From the NCBI GenBank assembly GCA_900753325.1, contig CAADYO010000001.1, positions 62,001 to 126,000 on the forward strand: DNA of 64,000 nt. Direction: 5' to 3'. Below the pieces are notes generated by a model, which worked only from the letters and a program-made list of their open reading frames with translations, was not told the origin of the DNA and did not search any database. Every line of letters starts with the position of its first letter. Positions within the stretch are counted from its first letter, which is position 1. Shown piece after piece: positions 16,923 to 26,580 of this stretch. This DNA is from Bacilli bacterium (GTDB lineage: Bacteria > Bacillota_I > Bacilli_A > RF39 > UBA660). The translations under genes and the position numbers were made by a program.

Positions 16923-19112
16923 CTATTTTATTCCATTTTGAAGAAAATCTTTTATACTAGTACGTCGAACGTCTGCAGAAGTGTTGTTTACAGCTGTTTT
17001 TAAAGCTTCTATGTCACCAATTAAATACAATTTTTTCTTACTCCTTGTTACTCCAGTGTAGATTAATTTGCGATATAGCATCTTATTAAAATTTTTAACA
17101 ATTGGAATAATTACTACTTCAAATTCACTACCTTGAGCTTTATGAATAGAAATAGCATAAGCTAGACGAAAGTTTGCAAAGTTAGACGGTGTATATTTAA
17201 CAATATTTCCATCAAAATCAATAATTATTTCTTTTTTGGGAGAGGTTTTTATTTCCTTAATTATACCAATATCACCATTATAGACATTCTCATCTGGCAT
17301 ATTTGTAAGTTGAATTACTTTATCGCCTTCTCTAAAGATAACTTCTGAGGTGGCAATTTCTTTCTTGTCTTTGGCTTTTTTATTAAATTTTTTTTGAATA
17401 TGATTGTTTATTTCATCAATACCGGCAATTGTTTTATACATTGGACAAAGTATTTGAAAATCTTTATATGACAAGTCTTTATATGTATCAGTTATTTCTA
17501 ATATATTATTAATTACTTGATTTGGTGATGATTTTATAAAGGTTAAATCGTCACCTACATTAAATATTTTTTCATTAATTGTTCCTTGTCTAATATCATA
17601 AGCAAGGGATAAAATATTAGAATCTTTTCCTTGACGATATAATTCAGTTAATTTAATAACCGGTAGTTTTTCACTTTGAATTAAATCGTGAAGGACTTGA
17701 CCTGGACCAACTGATGGCAATTGATGATCATCACCTACCATAACAATTTTACAATTAGCTGAAATTCCTTTTAAAAGACTAGCCATTAAATAGGTATCAA
17801 TCATACTTGCCTCATCTATTATTACAAATTCTACTTTACTCTTATTGTACTCATTTACTTGAAATTTATTAGTTTCTTTTTGCCATTTTAGGAAGCGATG
17901 AATTGTTGATGCTCTAAGTAGCGTTGTTTCGGTCATTCTTTTAGCAGCTCTTCCTGTAGGTGCTAAAAGAGCAATTTTTTCTTGAAGAGAAGAATAGTCT
18001 AGTTTGTTCATTTGACGATATAGTTCGGTTATGGCTTTCATAATTGTAGTTTTTCCTGTACCTGGACCACCTGTAATAATTAAAAACTTCTTTTGATAAC
18101 TTTCTTTTATTGCTTCTAATTGTTCTTCATTGTAAACTATGCCAAAAAACTCTCCTATTTCTTTTATCTTGTTATCAATATCTTTTGTAATAAGATCTTT
18201 TTCATGAGAAAGCAGGCGAAATCTTTTTACAATTAAGGATTCTGATTCATACATTTCTTTTAAGTAATATTTTTCTTCTTTTACTATTATTAAAAGATTT
18301 TTTTCAAGATTTTTTAAAGCTTCTTCTATTTTTTCATCAGAAATATTTACTCCTATAACTCTAGGTAATAGTGATGATAATTCTTCCTTATAATAATAGC
18401 TATGTCCATAAGCATCACTTACTTCATTCATAATATAAATAATACTTGCTTCTACTCTAATCATAGAGTCTTTTTCAATACCATTTTTTAAAGCTATAAA
18501 ATCTATTTTTTTGAAATTTAAATTATAAATATCTTGAACTAGTTTATAGATATTTTCTTCAATTACTTGTTTAGTTTTATTTTTATAAAAATTGTAAACA
18601 ATCATAGCATCTTTTGTCGAAAAGCCTAATTCTCCTAGGTAGAGGATTGTTTCATAACTTGCTTCATATTCTTGCAATTTGTTATGAAGTGTTTCAATAT
18701 TTTTTTTGGTTACACCTGGTATTAAAATTAAATTATCCGGATTTTCTAAGATTACTTTCAAAGTATCCTTACCAAGGACATCTACTATAGCTTTGGCTTT
18801 TTTCTCACCTATTCCTTTAAATAGACCTGATGTTAAAAATTCAATGATAGAATTTTTTTCTTCTGGTTTACATCTTTCGTAACTATCTACTTGAAATTGT
18901 TCTCCATACTTTTGATGATTAACTAATTTACCATAAAAAAGATATGTATCCATATCATTAAGTTCATGAAAATATCCAGTAAAGGTAATTACTCTATCAA
19001 TATAATCAGCAAGTTTCTCATCATCAGTATCTATTACTTTAAATAGACCAATATGATAACCTTGTGGTGATGAATAAATACTTCTGCGATAATTTCCCTT
19101 AATGTATGACAT
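16923..19112 (-). CDS. recD2: RecD2-type ATP-dependent 5'-3' DNA helicase
   Basis: Superfamily 1B helicase without RecBC, 729 aa, normal length for RecD2. The N-terminal OB-like domain contains FTGYFHELNDMDTYLFYGKL; helix-hairpin-helix segments FKGIGEKKAKAIVDVLG and LIPGVTKKNIETL follow; the helicase core has ITGGPGTGKTTIMKAI (Walker A), LLAPTGRAAKRMTE, FVIIDEASMID (Walker B), MVGDDHQLPSVGPG and the C-terminal LAYAISIHKAQGSEF and YTGVTRSKKKL. Involved in replication fork and double-strand break repair in Bacilli. It follows mtaB by 12 nt with GGAGAAAG at its start. Confidence 0.96.
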   Translation of the reverse strand: MSYIKGNYRRSIYSSPQGYHIGLFKVIDTDDEKLADYIDRVITFTGYFHELNDMDTYLFYGKLVNHQKYGEQFQVDSYERCKPEEKNSIIEFLTSGLFKGIGEKKAKAIVDVLGKDTLKVILENPDNLILIPGVTKKNIETLHNKLQEYEASYETILYLGELGFSTKDAMIVYNFYKNKTKQVIEENIYKLVQDIYNLNFKKIDFIALKNGIEKDSMIRVEASIIYIMNEVSDAYGHSYYYKEELSSLLPRVIGVNISDEKIEEALKNLEKNLLIIVKEEKYYLKEMYESESLIVKRFRLLSHEKDLITKDIDNKIKEIGEFFGIVYNEEQLEAIKESYQKKFLIITGGPGTGKTTIMKAITELYRQMNKLDYSSLQEKIALLAPTGRAAKRMTETTLLRASTIHRFLKWQKETNKFQVNEYNKSKVEFVIIDEASMIDTYLMASLLKGISANCKIVMVGDDHQLPSVGPGQVLHDLIQSEKLPVIKLTELYRQGKDSNILSLAYDIRQGTINEKIFNVGDDLTFIKSSPNQVINNILEITDTYKDLSYKDFQILCPMYKTIAGIDEINNHIQKKFNKKAKDKKEIATSEVIFREGDKVIQLTNMPDENVYNGDIGIIKEIKTSPKKEIIIDFDGNIVKYTPSNFANFRLAYAISIHKAQGSEFEVVIIPIVKNFNKMLYRKLIYTGVTRSKKKLYLIGDIEALKTAVNNTSADVRRTSIKDFLQNGIK

Positions 19113-19124
19113 ATCTTTCTCCTT

Positions 19125-20396
19125 CTATTCTCCTAGGCAATATGGATATTCTACTTCTTTTATTGTTACTGATACAAAAGTATTTGGTTTTATTGTTCTA
19201 GGTATTTTAACGTGTAAATAATTGCTTGTATGACCAAGACTGTAATCATCTTTATTTTCTTCTATTAAGACTTCTTCGGTTTTGCCAATGAATTTTTCGG
19301 CATAAGCTATTTCTAATTCTTTTGAAACGAGTAATAATTCTCTAGCACGACTCTTTTTTTCACTTGGATCAACATGATTAGGTAATTCAATAGCTTTTGT
19401 ACCTTTTCTTTCGCTATACGGAAAAACATGAATTTTAGCAAATTCTAATTCACGGCAAGTTTTGATAGTCTTTTCAAATAACTCTCTAGTTTCTCCTGGA
19501 AAGCCAACAATTACATCTGTAGTAATTGAAATATTTGGACGGATCTTTCTTATCTCTTCAACTTTTTTAAAGAAGTAAGCTAAATCATATTTACGATTCA
19601 TAGCCTTTAATATTTCATCAGAGCCAGCTTGTAGAGGAATATGTAAATGGTCAACTATTACATTACTTTTCTTGATAACTTCTAGTACTTCATCAGTTAA
19701 TTCTGTTGCTTCAATTGAGGAAATACGTAGTCTTTTTAGACCTTTAATTTTGATAAGTCCTTTTAAAAGATGAGCAAAATTAGTGTCTAGGTCTACTCCA
19801 TAATTTCCGGTATGAATACCAGTTAAAACTACCTCTTGATAGCCATTATTAACTAGAGCTTTTATTTCAGAAATTACTTTATCTTCATCTTTACTGCGAC
19901 ATTTTCCACGAACATATGGAATTATGCAATAACTGCAGAAGTTTTCACAACCATCCTGAATTTTAACAAAAGCTCTTGTACGGCCTGGAAAGTTTGTTAT
20001 ATACATATCTTCAAATTGACTTTTTGGATCATTATAAAGTTTAATAATAGTTTCCTTTTTAGCGAAATATTCATCTAATAGTTCAACAATTTTTGATTTA
20101 TCTTTATTGCCTATAACTATGTCTAATCCTTCAATATTGTAGTCTTTATTAGCCTCTATAAAGCAACCCATTGCAACGACACAAGCATCTTTATTTTTTC
20201 TAATGGCATTTCTAATCATTTTTCTCGATTTAATATCACTAGTATTTGTTACTGTACAAGTATTAATTATGTAGACATCGCAAACATCATCAAAACTTTT
20301 AATTTCATAATTGTGTTCTTTTAGAATGTTCATGATATATTCACTTTCATAAGTATTTACTTTACAGCCTAAAGTTAATATCCCAACACTACGCAT
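19125..20396 (-). CDS. mtaB: tRNA (t6A37) methylthiotransferase MtaB
   Basis: Radical SAM enzyme that converts t6A37 to ms2t6A37 in tRNA for ANN codons; 423 aa. The N-terminal UPF0004 domain has TLGCKVNTYESEYI and INTCTVTN, and MGCFIEA supplies the third cluster Cys. The radical SAM motif is CENFCSYCIIPYVRG, and the C-terminal TRAM domain ends near EVEYPYCLGE. GCKVN instead of GCQMN points to MtaB rather than MiaB or RimO. The ATG at 20396 is one base after the upstream stop; a GTG at 20405 is the alternative. Likely co-transcribed with recD2. Confidence 0.94.
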   Translation of the reverse strand: MRSVGILTLGCKVNTYESEYIMNILKEHNYEIKSFDDVCDVYIINTCTVTNTSDIKSRKMIRNAIRKNKDACVVAMGCFIEANKDYNIEGLDIVIGNKDKSKIVELLDEYFAKKETIIKLYNDPKSQFEDMYITNFPGRTRAFVKIQDGCENFCSYCIIPYVRGKCRSKDEDKVISEIKALVNNGYQEVVLTGIHTGNYGVDLDTNFAHLLKGLIKIKGLKRLRISSIEATELTDEVLEVIKKSNVIVDHLHIPLQAGSDEILKAMNRKYDLAYFFKKVEEIRKIRPNISITTDVIVGFPGETRELFEKTIKTCRELEFAKIHVFPYSERKGTKAIELPNHVDPSEKKSRARELLLVSKELEIAYAEKFIGKTEEVLIEENKDDYSLGHTSNYLHVKIPRTIKPNTFVSVTIKEVEYPYCLGE

Positions 20397-20397
20397 T

Positions 20398-21072
20398 TTA
20401 CTCACTACTTTCTTTTATTCCTTGATACCAAGTATTTAATTTATCTTTTGTATTTTCATATACCTCTTTTGTTTTTTCCTTAGCTGATGATATTACAGGA
20501 GAAGCTTTTTCTTTTACTTCACTTGATTTTTCTTTAATAATATCCATCTCTTTTTGATATACATCTTCACCAACCATATCAATATAGTTTTGTTTTAGAG
20601 TCTCTTTTAAGGAAATAGTCATCTCTTTGGCCTTACTATATACTTTAGTTGAAGTATCCTTTATTTCTTCTTTATAACCTGGATAAACACTTTCTATTTT
20701 ACTATCTATTTTTTCATATAATTCTATAATCTTTTCTTTTGCTTCAGTACTTAGATCGTTGAAAGTTTTACCTTTTATGGTGCCATTATAAAATATAAAG
20801 TCTGTTAAAATAATAAAGTTTTCTTTTAAACTCTCTTTTACATTTTTATTAGATGATTGTTCTTTGCTAATATTTTCTATTTGCGTATCAATAGTTGACA
20901 CGTAGTTAACAACATCTTCATCTGTTACTTCGTTTTCAACCGACTCGTTAGTAGTTTTAATAACTGGTACTTTTTCTTCTTTAACAGGAGCTTTTTTTGC
21001 TTCTTTTTTTGTTGCACTACATCCGGTTACTAATAATAAAAGACATAGTATTAATATAGTATATTTTTTCAA
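20398..21072 (-). CDS. Putative lipoprotein with Lys/Glu-rich helical repeats
   Basis: 224 aa from a TTG start at 21072, chosen because GGGTGA lies 5 nt upstream. A classical lipoprotein signal follows: LKKYTILILCLLLLVTGCS with lipobox VTGC. The mature protein is charged; its C-terminal part repeats short amphipathic blocks (KEKSSEVKEKASPV, SAKEKTKEVYENTKDKL) like YtxH- or apolipoprotein-type helices. Anchored outside the membrane. Transcribed with mtaB (stop and next ATG separated by one base). No known family is recognised. Confidence 0.7.
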   Translation of the reverse strand: MKKYTILILCLLLLVTGCSATKKEAKKAPVKEEKVPVIKTTNESVENEVTDEDVVNYVSTIDTQIENISKEQSSNKNVKESLKENFIILTDFIFYNGTIKGKTFNDLSTEAKEKIIELYEKIDSKIESVYPGYKEEIKDTSTKVYSKAKEMTISLKETLKQNYIDMVGEDVYQKEMDIIKEKSSEVKEKASPVISSAKEKTKEVYENTKDKLNTWYQGIKESSE

Positions 21073-21172
21073 TCGAATCACCCATTTCTTGCTATAAAAG
21101 TATAGCATATTTCAACATTTTTTTCAATCTCTATATATATGATACGCAATGTTTTAATTATTCCAAAAGAAA

Positions 21173-21192
21173 AGCTCGAAAATATTCGAGCT
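21173..21192 (-). terminator. Intrinsic terminator at the end of the Glu-rich membrane protein gene
   Basis: AGCTCGAA-AATA-TTCGAGCT (8-bp perfect stem, 4-nt loop) followed on the minus strand by TTTTCTTTT. It overlaps the stop codon at 21191. Confidence 0.85.
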
Positions 21193-22237
21193 AATCTAAG
21201 TGTTTTTGTAATTCTTTTAATGTCATTAAAAATTCATTAGTCTTTTTAATTTCTTCATCTAACTTTTCATAGGTTGCGGTATTTTCTAGTTCAATATCTG
21301 ACTGACTTGGTGTTTTTTCAATACCGAAAATTGGTGAAATGATTGGGCTTGGTTTATATTTAACATTTTCTTGATAAACTGGTTTTTTAACTGGTTCTGC
21401 TTTTACATTTACAAAGTCATCTAAAACCATTTGTTCTGGGACTTGTTCTTCTTCTAAAGACTCAACTGTAATTGGTTCTAGAACTGGTTCTTCATAGACT
21501 TCATTCGGAGTAATTTCTTCAACTACAGAATTTTCTTTAATTCTCTTTTCAAGATCTGCTAAACTAATCGGTTCATTTCCCTCATCTTCATATTGCGTTA
21601 TCTCATTAGACTCATACATTTCTTTACTCTTTTTTATTAACTCATCTAGACTAATGATTGCATCACGTTCTTGAGCTTCTTCATAACTTGTTAAATCAAT
21701 ATTCTTTGGCTCTTCTTCTGCTTTTTCCAATTCTTCAGTTAAACGTTTTAGTTCTTCTTGAGCTTCTTTTGGATTAGGTTCTATCGCTGTATATGTTATT
21801 TCCTCACTTGGAATAGATTCCATAGTATCTAAGACTAAATCTTCTACTTGTTCTTCTTTTATTTCAGTATTTTCAACAATGTTTTTTTCTTCAACTATTG
21901 GCTCTATTTTTTGTACTTCTTCAACTTTTTCTACTTCTTTAATTGCTTCTTCTTTTTTATTAAGTTGTTCAACCGGAGTTTCATTTAACACGGGTTCTAT
22001 ATAACTAATTGGTTCAGTATTTTCTACTGGTTCTAAAACCTCTGGTTTTTCTTTTTCTAATTCAACATTTATATCTTCAACTAAACGATTTAACTCTTTA
22101 GTATTTTGCTTTTGCTTTCTTTTATAATAACTTTTGTCAATTAAATAAATAATGAAGTATAAAAAACAGGCAACGCCAACAACAATATAGACAATTATTA
22201 TTTCTTGTGAAGTTAATATATCAATTAAATCAGTCAT
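21191..22237 (-). CDS. Glu-rich single-pass membrane protein of unknown function
   Basis: 348 aa. A hydrophobic helix near the N-terminus (IIIVYIVVGVACFLYFIIYL) is followed by a basic KSYYKRKQKQ stop-transfer stretch and about 280 residues dominated by Glu, Val and Pro with repeated E-P-V/E-E-V units, likely disordered and cytosolic. The C-terminal block TNEFLMTLKELQKHLD may be a coiled segment. The layout recalls scaffolding or division-associated proteins of Bacillota, but no family match is claimed. The ATG at 22237 follows AGGTGG by 5 nt. Single gene with its own terminator. Confidence 0.65.
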   Translation of the reverse strand: MTDLIDILTSQEIIIVYIVVGVACFLYFIIYLIDKSYYKRKQKQNTKELNRLVEDINVELEKEKPEVLEPVENTEPISYIEPVLNETPVEQLNKKEEAIKEVEKVEEVQKIEPIVEEKNIVENTEIKEEQVEDLVLDTMESIPSEEITYTAIEPNPKEAQEELKRLTEELEKAEEEPKNIDLTSYEEAQERDAIISLDELIKKSKEMYESNEITQYEDEGNEPISLADLEKRIKENSVVEEITPNEVYEEPVLEPITVESLEEEQVPEQMVLDDFVNVKAEPVKKPVYQENVKYKPSPIISPIFGIEKTPSQSDIELENTATYEKLDEEIKKTNEFLMTLKELQKHLD

Positions 22238-22452
22238 TACGTCCACCTCTTATATTAAGAATATCATATGTCATATTTTATGGAAAGATAAGTTTGTTTT
22301 TTTAGGTAAATTTTACAATAGTTTTTACGTTTTTCTACGTTTGTTCGATTTACATATTTTTTACATTATATTTGGCATACTGTGCAACTACATTTTAACA
22401 TATTTTAAATGAGATTTGTTATTATATTTTAAAAAAAGTCATATAACTTACT

Positions 22453-23751
22453 ATGAAGGAAAAATTTATTAAGTCAACTATAGTATTATTAATTGGTGGT
22501 TTATTTACTAAAATACTTGGTATGGTCATTAAAATTGTTATGAGTAGACTTATTGGTACTGAGGGTTTGGGATTATATATGCTAATACTTCCTACTTTCT
22601 CTCTTTTTATCGGTATAAGTCAACTTGGTATGCCTGTTGCTTTAGCTAAACTTATTGCAGAAGATACTAAAGATAATAGAAAATTATTTTTTTCGGTAGT
22701 ACCTGTTATTTTACTGGGTAATATATTTTTAATTTTTTTAATTATTATTTTAGCACCAGTTCTTGCAAATAATTTGTTACATAATAGTGAGACCTATTAT
22801 GGAATTTTAGCAATTAGTTTAGTTATACCTTTTACAAGTATTTCTAGTATTTGTCGAAGCTATTTTTTTGGAAAAGAAAGAATGGTGCCACACGTTGTTT
22901 CTAATTTGGTTGAAGATGTTGTTAGGCTTTTATTAATGATTGTAGGTATACCTTTTGTTATAGATAAGGGTTTAAATATTGCTGTTTGTTATATAATTCT
23001 TTCTAATATTATTAGTGAGACAGCTTCTATTATTGTATTGTTTTTGTTTTTGCCAAAGAAACTTGTTATTAAAAGAGGTGATTTGAAGCCAGATAAAAGT
23101 TATGTTTCGGAATGTTTATCTATTGGCATTCCTAATACAACTGGTAGACTAATCGGAAGTATTGGCTATTTTTTAGAGCCTATTATTCTAAGCTTAGTAC
23201 TATTAAGTGTTGGCTATAATAATACTTTTATTACGCAGGAATATGGCATTTTGTCTGGTTATGTTATGCCTTTAATATTATTGCCTTCATTCTTTACTTT
23301 GGCAATCTCACAGGCCTTACTACCTGTTGTTTCTAAGGAATTTGCAAGAGGAAAAACTAAGAGTGTTAGGAAAAAAATTAGAATGGCAATTTTTTTCTCT
23401 TTAGTTATTGGAGTCCCCGCTACAATTTTCTTTGTCCTTAAACCTGAATTTTTCTTAAGAATAGTCTATCATACTAATGAAGGTGTTAATTATATGAAGT
23501 TTTTAGCTCCTGTTTGCTTGCTTCAATATATTCAAGCTCCTTTAGCAACTTCACTTGATGCTATGGGGAAAAGTCGAGATGCAATGATTGGAACAACTAT
23601 AGGTATGGTTATTAGAACCAGTTTATTATTTGTACTTTCATATTTAAAAATAGGTCTCTTTGGATTAATAATTGCAATAAGTATTAATGTAGTTGCAGTT
23701 ACTTTATATGATCTTTTGAGAGTTAGATTTCATTTAAAAAAGGCTTGTTAG
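22453..23751 (+). CDS. SpoVB/MurJ-like polysaccharide or lipid flippase (MATE-like)
   Basis: Integral membrane protein of 432 aa with about 12-14 predicted helices. The start KSTIVLLIGGLFTKILGMV and IGTEGLGLYMLILPTFSLF are typical of the SpoVB branch of MOP flippases, as are GMPVALAKLIAED and ICRSYFFGKERM. These proteins move lipid-linked precursors of cell wall or surface glycans across the membrane. One of few plus-strand genes, convergent with helD. No Shine-Dalgarno sequence is visible before the ATG. SpoVB is a sporulation protein in Bacillus, but paralogues are widespread in non-sporulating lineages, so no sporulation role is claimed. Confidence 0.85.
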   Translation: MKEKFIKSTIVLLIGGLFTKILGMVIKIVMSRLIGTEGLGLYMLILPTFSLFIGISQLGMPVALAKLIAEDTKDNRKLFFSVVPVILLGNIFLIFLIIILAPVLANNLLHNSETYYGILAISLVIPFTSISSICRSYFFGKERMVPHVVSNLVEDVVRLLLMIVGIPFVIDKGLNIAVCYIILSNIISETASIIVLFLFLPKKLVIKRGDLKPDKSYVSECLSIGIPNTTGRLIGSIGYFLEPIILSLVLLSVGYNNTFITQEYGILSGYVMPLILLPSFFTLAISQALLPVVSKEFARGKTKSVRKKIRMAIFFSLVIGVPATIFFVLKPEFFLRIVYHTNEGVNYMKFLAPVCLLQYIQAPLATSLDAMGKSRDAMIGTTIGMVIRTSLLFVLSYLKIGLFGLIIAISINVVAVTLYDLLRVRFHLKKAC

Positions 23752-23756
23752 CCTTT
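23739..23756. terminator. Bidirectional terminator between convergent genes
   Basis: AAAGGCT-TGTT-AGCCTTT: the stem contains both the TAG of the flippase gene and part of the TAA of helD, so two genes end inside one hairpin with only 3 bp between them. Confidence 0.65.
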
Positions 23757-25785
23757 AATTGTAGATATATAGTTCATGTTGACATCTTGTACAAGCAACA
23801 TATAAAAGATTTCTTTCATTTTTACGATAAGAATTATTACGATCATTATAAATAATTACACTGTCAAACTCTAAACCTTTTGCGATATAAGCCGGTATTA
23901 TAATTAAGTTCTTTTGAAACTTCTTAGTATTAGCATCTACTAAAGAAATATTAATATGATCCTTTAATTTGTCATATAAATCTTCAGCTTCTTTATAATC
24001 TTTTGTAATAATTGCAGTACTTTTATATTCTTTTTGTAAAGTTTCTATATCTTCTAATAAACTTTCTGTTAAATCTTTTATATCTTTTCTGAATACTACT
24101 GGTTTATTATTATCTTTACGAATAGCATTAACATGTTTTAAATTAAGAATTTTATTGGTATATTCTATTATTTCAGGGGAAGAACGATATGTTTTTAATA
24201 ATTCTAAATATTTAGTATCTCCTTTAAATAATGGGCTTAGTTCTTCTAATGTTTTATAACTATAGTATGGATTTATATTTTGATTAATGTCTCCTAGAAT
24301 TGTAAAGTCTGCTTTTTGAAATATTTTACTTATTATAACGTATTGAAGCATATTATAGTCTTGAGCTTCATCGATAACTACTTGTTTAATATTTGCCTCA
24401 TATGGAAAGCCTTGAAGTGTACCTTTGATATAGGAAAACAATAAGGCATCTTCATAATTGATAATATTTTTCTTAACAAATTCATTTATTTCTCTATCTG
24501 TTAATGTTACTTGGCAAAAAGGACTGATCCAAAAATCATAATATATTTTTTTATAGTCTTTTTCAAAATTTGAACTTTCTTTTAGAAGTTTACCAAATGT
24601 TTTAGCTTTTTTATTACTGCCTTTGTAAAACTGTTGTGATAGTTTTTTGGACATTTCATCTAGTCGTTCAAATAAAGGAAAGCGATCATATTTGTAAGTT
24701 AACATTTCGTTTAATTCTTCTTTCAAAACAACATTAAATTCATTTTCAATAATATCTCCTGTGAAGTGGCACTTTGCTATATAGTCTTTTAAGTATGCAT
24801 CTAAATCGGCTATTATTTCATTACTTTGTTTATATTTTACTAAGTCTGGGTTAGTCTCACTGTATGTATAATATCTTGAGACAAAGTCAGAAAATGTTTC
24901 AACGTTTTTATATTCAGTTATGAAATATGATAGATAATCATTAAAAGTTGTTTGTAGTGTATTATTTTCTCCTAGAGATGGTAAAACATCAGAAATATAT
25001 TCAGTAAAGACATTATTTGGAGAAAAAATTAGAATATTATTACTGTTTAAATCTTTTAAACGATATAGTAAGAAGGCAATACGGTGAAGAGCAACCGTTG
25101 TTTTTCCTGATCCTGCTATTCCTTGAACTATTAGGTTATTGTCTTCTAAGTTTCTGATTACTCTATTTTGTTCTTGTTGGATAGTGTTAACAACGTTTTT
25201 CATCTTATCACTAGACTCTGTTGCTAAAACTTCTTGTAAAACTTCGTCATCAATATTTAGGGAATTATCAAATACTCCTACTAATTTATTATGTTCAATT
25301 TTGTATTGCCTTTTTCTTTTTAGTTCTCCTTCATATATACCACCTGGTGCTTTGTAACTACATGGTCCTATTTCGTAGTCATAGAATAAGCTACAAACCG
25401 GACTACGCCAGTCGTATAAGATATTGTTTAGGTCGTCATCTTTTAAGTATGTTAGAGAAATGTAAATATTATGAATTTTATTTTCATCATCTTTAAATAT
25501 AATTGACGCAAAATATGGTTTGTTTTTAATTTGACAAAGTTTTTTGAAATAAGCTTGTTTTTGCAAAGCTTTTTCTGCTTCGTGAGAAGTTGCGGCCATT
25601 ACTTGTTGTATCTCTGCTTCATCAAAACTTGTTGAGTCTTCCCACATCATTTTTTTAAATTCTTTCAAATTTTCTTCATCATCATATACATCTTGTCCTA
25701 ATGAAGATAGTCTATCACCTAGTAATTTTTGGACCTTTTTTAAGATTTTTTGTTCCGTTTTAAACTCTTGCTCGCTAATTGCCAT
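23755..25785 (-). CDS. helD: HelD-like RNA polymerase-recycling helicase
   Basis: UvrD/Rep-like superfamily 1 ATPase of 676 aa. The N-terminal coiled coil (EQEFKTEQKILKKVQKLL) and the DWRSPVCSLFYDYEIGP motif are signatures of HelD, which frees stalled RNA polymerase from nucleic acid. Helicase motifs: QGIAGSGKTTVALHRIAFLL (Walker A), VVIDEAQDYNMLQY (Walker B), LGDINQNI, and the C-terminal GLEFDSVIIYN and LLYVACTRCQHELYIY. Single gene transcribed toward the flippase gene. Short for HelD (Bacillus about 775 aa), mainly in the insert between the ATPase lobes. Confidence 0.9.
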   Translation of the reverse strand: MAISEQEFKTEQKILKKVQKLLGDRLSSLGQDVYDDEENLKEFKKMMWEDSTSFDEAEIQQVMAATSHEAEKALQKQAYFKKLCQIKNKPYFASIIFKDDENKIHNIYISLTYLKDDDLNNILYDWRSPVCSLFYDYEIGPCSYKAPGGIYEGELKRKRQYKIEHNKLVGVFDNSLNIDDEVLQEVLATESSDKMKNVVNTIQQEQNRVIRNLEDNNLIVQGIAGSGKTTVALHRIAFLLYRLKDLNSNNILIFSPNNVFTEYISDVLPSLGENNTLQTTFNDYLSYFITEYKNVETFSDFVSRYYTYSETNPDLVKYKQSNEIIADLDAYLKDYIAKCHFTGDIIENEFNVVLKEELNEMLTYKYDRFPLFERLDEMSKKLSQQFYKGSNKKAKTFGKLLKESSNFEKDYKKIYYDFWISPFCQVTLTDREINEFVKKNIINYEDALLFSYIKGTLQGFPYEANIKQVVIDEAQDYNMLQYVIISKIFQKADFTILGDINQNINPYYSYKTLEELSPLFKGDTKYLELLKTYRSSPEIIEYTNKILNLKHVNAIRKDNNKPVVFRKDIKDLTESLLEDIETLQKEYKSTAIITKDYKEAEDLYDKLKDHINISLVDANTKKFQKNLIIIPAYIAKGLEFDSVIIYNDRNNSYRKNERNLLYVACTRCQHELYIYN

Positions 25786-25920
25786 TTAGTACCTCCTTCT
25801 TAATTTATTCTTTAAAAACTAAAATACCACATTTATTCATGTAGTCACAATTATAAATATAATATTTTCGCCAAACGTCTCTATCAATATATCATAAGTT
25901 TATTTTCAAAGCAAGAAAAA

Positions 25921-25938
25921 AAGAGAAATATTTCTCTT
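25921..25938 (-). terminator. Intrinsic terminator of the carbamoyltransferase cassette
   Basis: Perfect palindrome AAGAGAAATATTTCTCTT followed on the minus strand by a T7 run; 25 bp downstream of the acyltransferase stop. Confidence 0.75.
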
Positions 25939-25962
25939 ACAAAATTATTTAGCCTCTTCGAT

Positions 25963-26580
25963 TTATTTCCACGTTATATTATTTCTGATTATTTTTGCGG
26001 GATTTCCTGCGACAAGGCAATTATCTGGTATGTTCTTTGTAACTACAGAGCCTGCACCAATCACTACATTATTTCCTATCGTCACGCCTTTTAAAATAGT
26101 ACATCTCATTCCTATCCAAACGCTATTTCCTATTGTAATTGGGATAGAACTAGTTTTATTATCAATGCAATGTTCATCTGTGTCTCGGATTATTACATTT
26201 TCTCCTATAAAAACATTATTACCTATTGTAATGCTTTTTTTACAATATATTTTAGAATCTACATTCACGAAGCTTCCATCGCCAATATTTAATGTTGCAT
26301 TTTCATGTACTACTATTTTTGAACCTGTATATAAATAGAACTTTCCATCTATATTTAGTTTAGAGTTTTTTTGCATTATGAAAATTGTATTTAATTTGCC
26401 TGTATATCCAATATTGCGTCCAATTCCAAATTTGTTTTTAATCTTCATTTTTGCCGTTTTATCAACTGTATACTGAGTATTTTTATATACATAAATAATG
26501 CATTTTCTCCTATAGCTTTCTAATATACTTAGAGTAACTTTGCATTTTTTAAATAACTCTTTTGTATATAATTTATCCAT
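25963..26580 (-). CDS. Hexapeptide-repeat (left-handed beta helix) acyltransferase
   Basis: 205 aa. The C-terminal two thirds consist of hexapeptide turns (IGNNVFIGENVIIRD, IGNSVWIGMRCTILKGVTIG, NNVVIGAGSVVTKNIPDN, LVAGNPAKIIRNN), the pattern of xenobiotic/maltose/serine O-acetyltransferases; the catalytic His is seen in TDEHCID. A basic N-terminal part of about 60 residues precedes them. Its ATG overlaps the greA-like stop by 8 bases (ATGGATAA), so it is the last gene of the carbamoyltransferase cassette. O-acetylation of a surface sugar fits the neighbouring glycosyltransferase, but the substrate is unknown. Confidence 0.85.
   Translation of the reverse strand: MDKLYTKELFKKCKVTLSILESYRRKCIIYVYKNTQYTVDKTAKMKIKNKFGIGRNIGYTGKLNTIFIMQKNSKLNIDGKFYLYTGSKIVVHENATLNIGDGSFVNVDSKIYCKKSITIGNNVFIGENVIIRDTDEHCIDNKTSSIPITIGNSVWIGMRCTILKGVTIGNNVVIGAGSVVTKNIPDNCLVAGNPAKIIRNNITWK

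Noticed and set aside
22247..22452. Riboswitch or T-box in the AT-rich gap before the flippase gene
   Set aside because: No T-box core or recognised aptamer motif was found; the gap is best read as a divergent promoter region.
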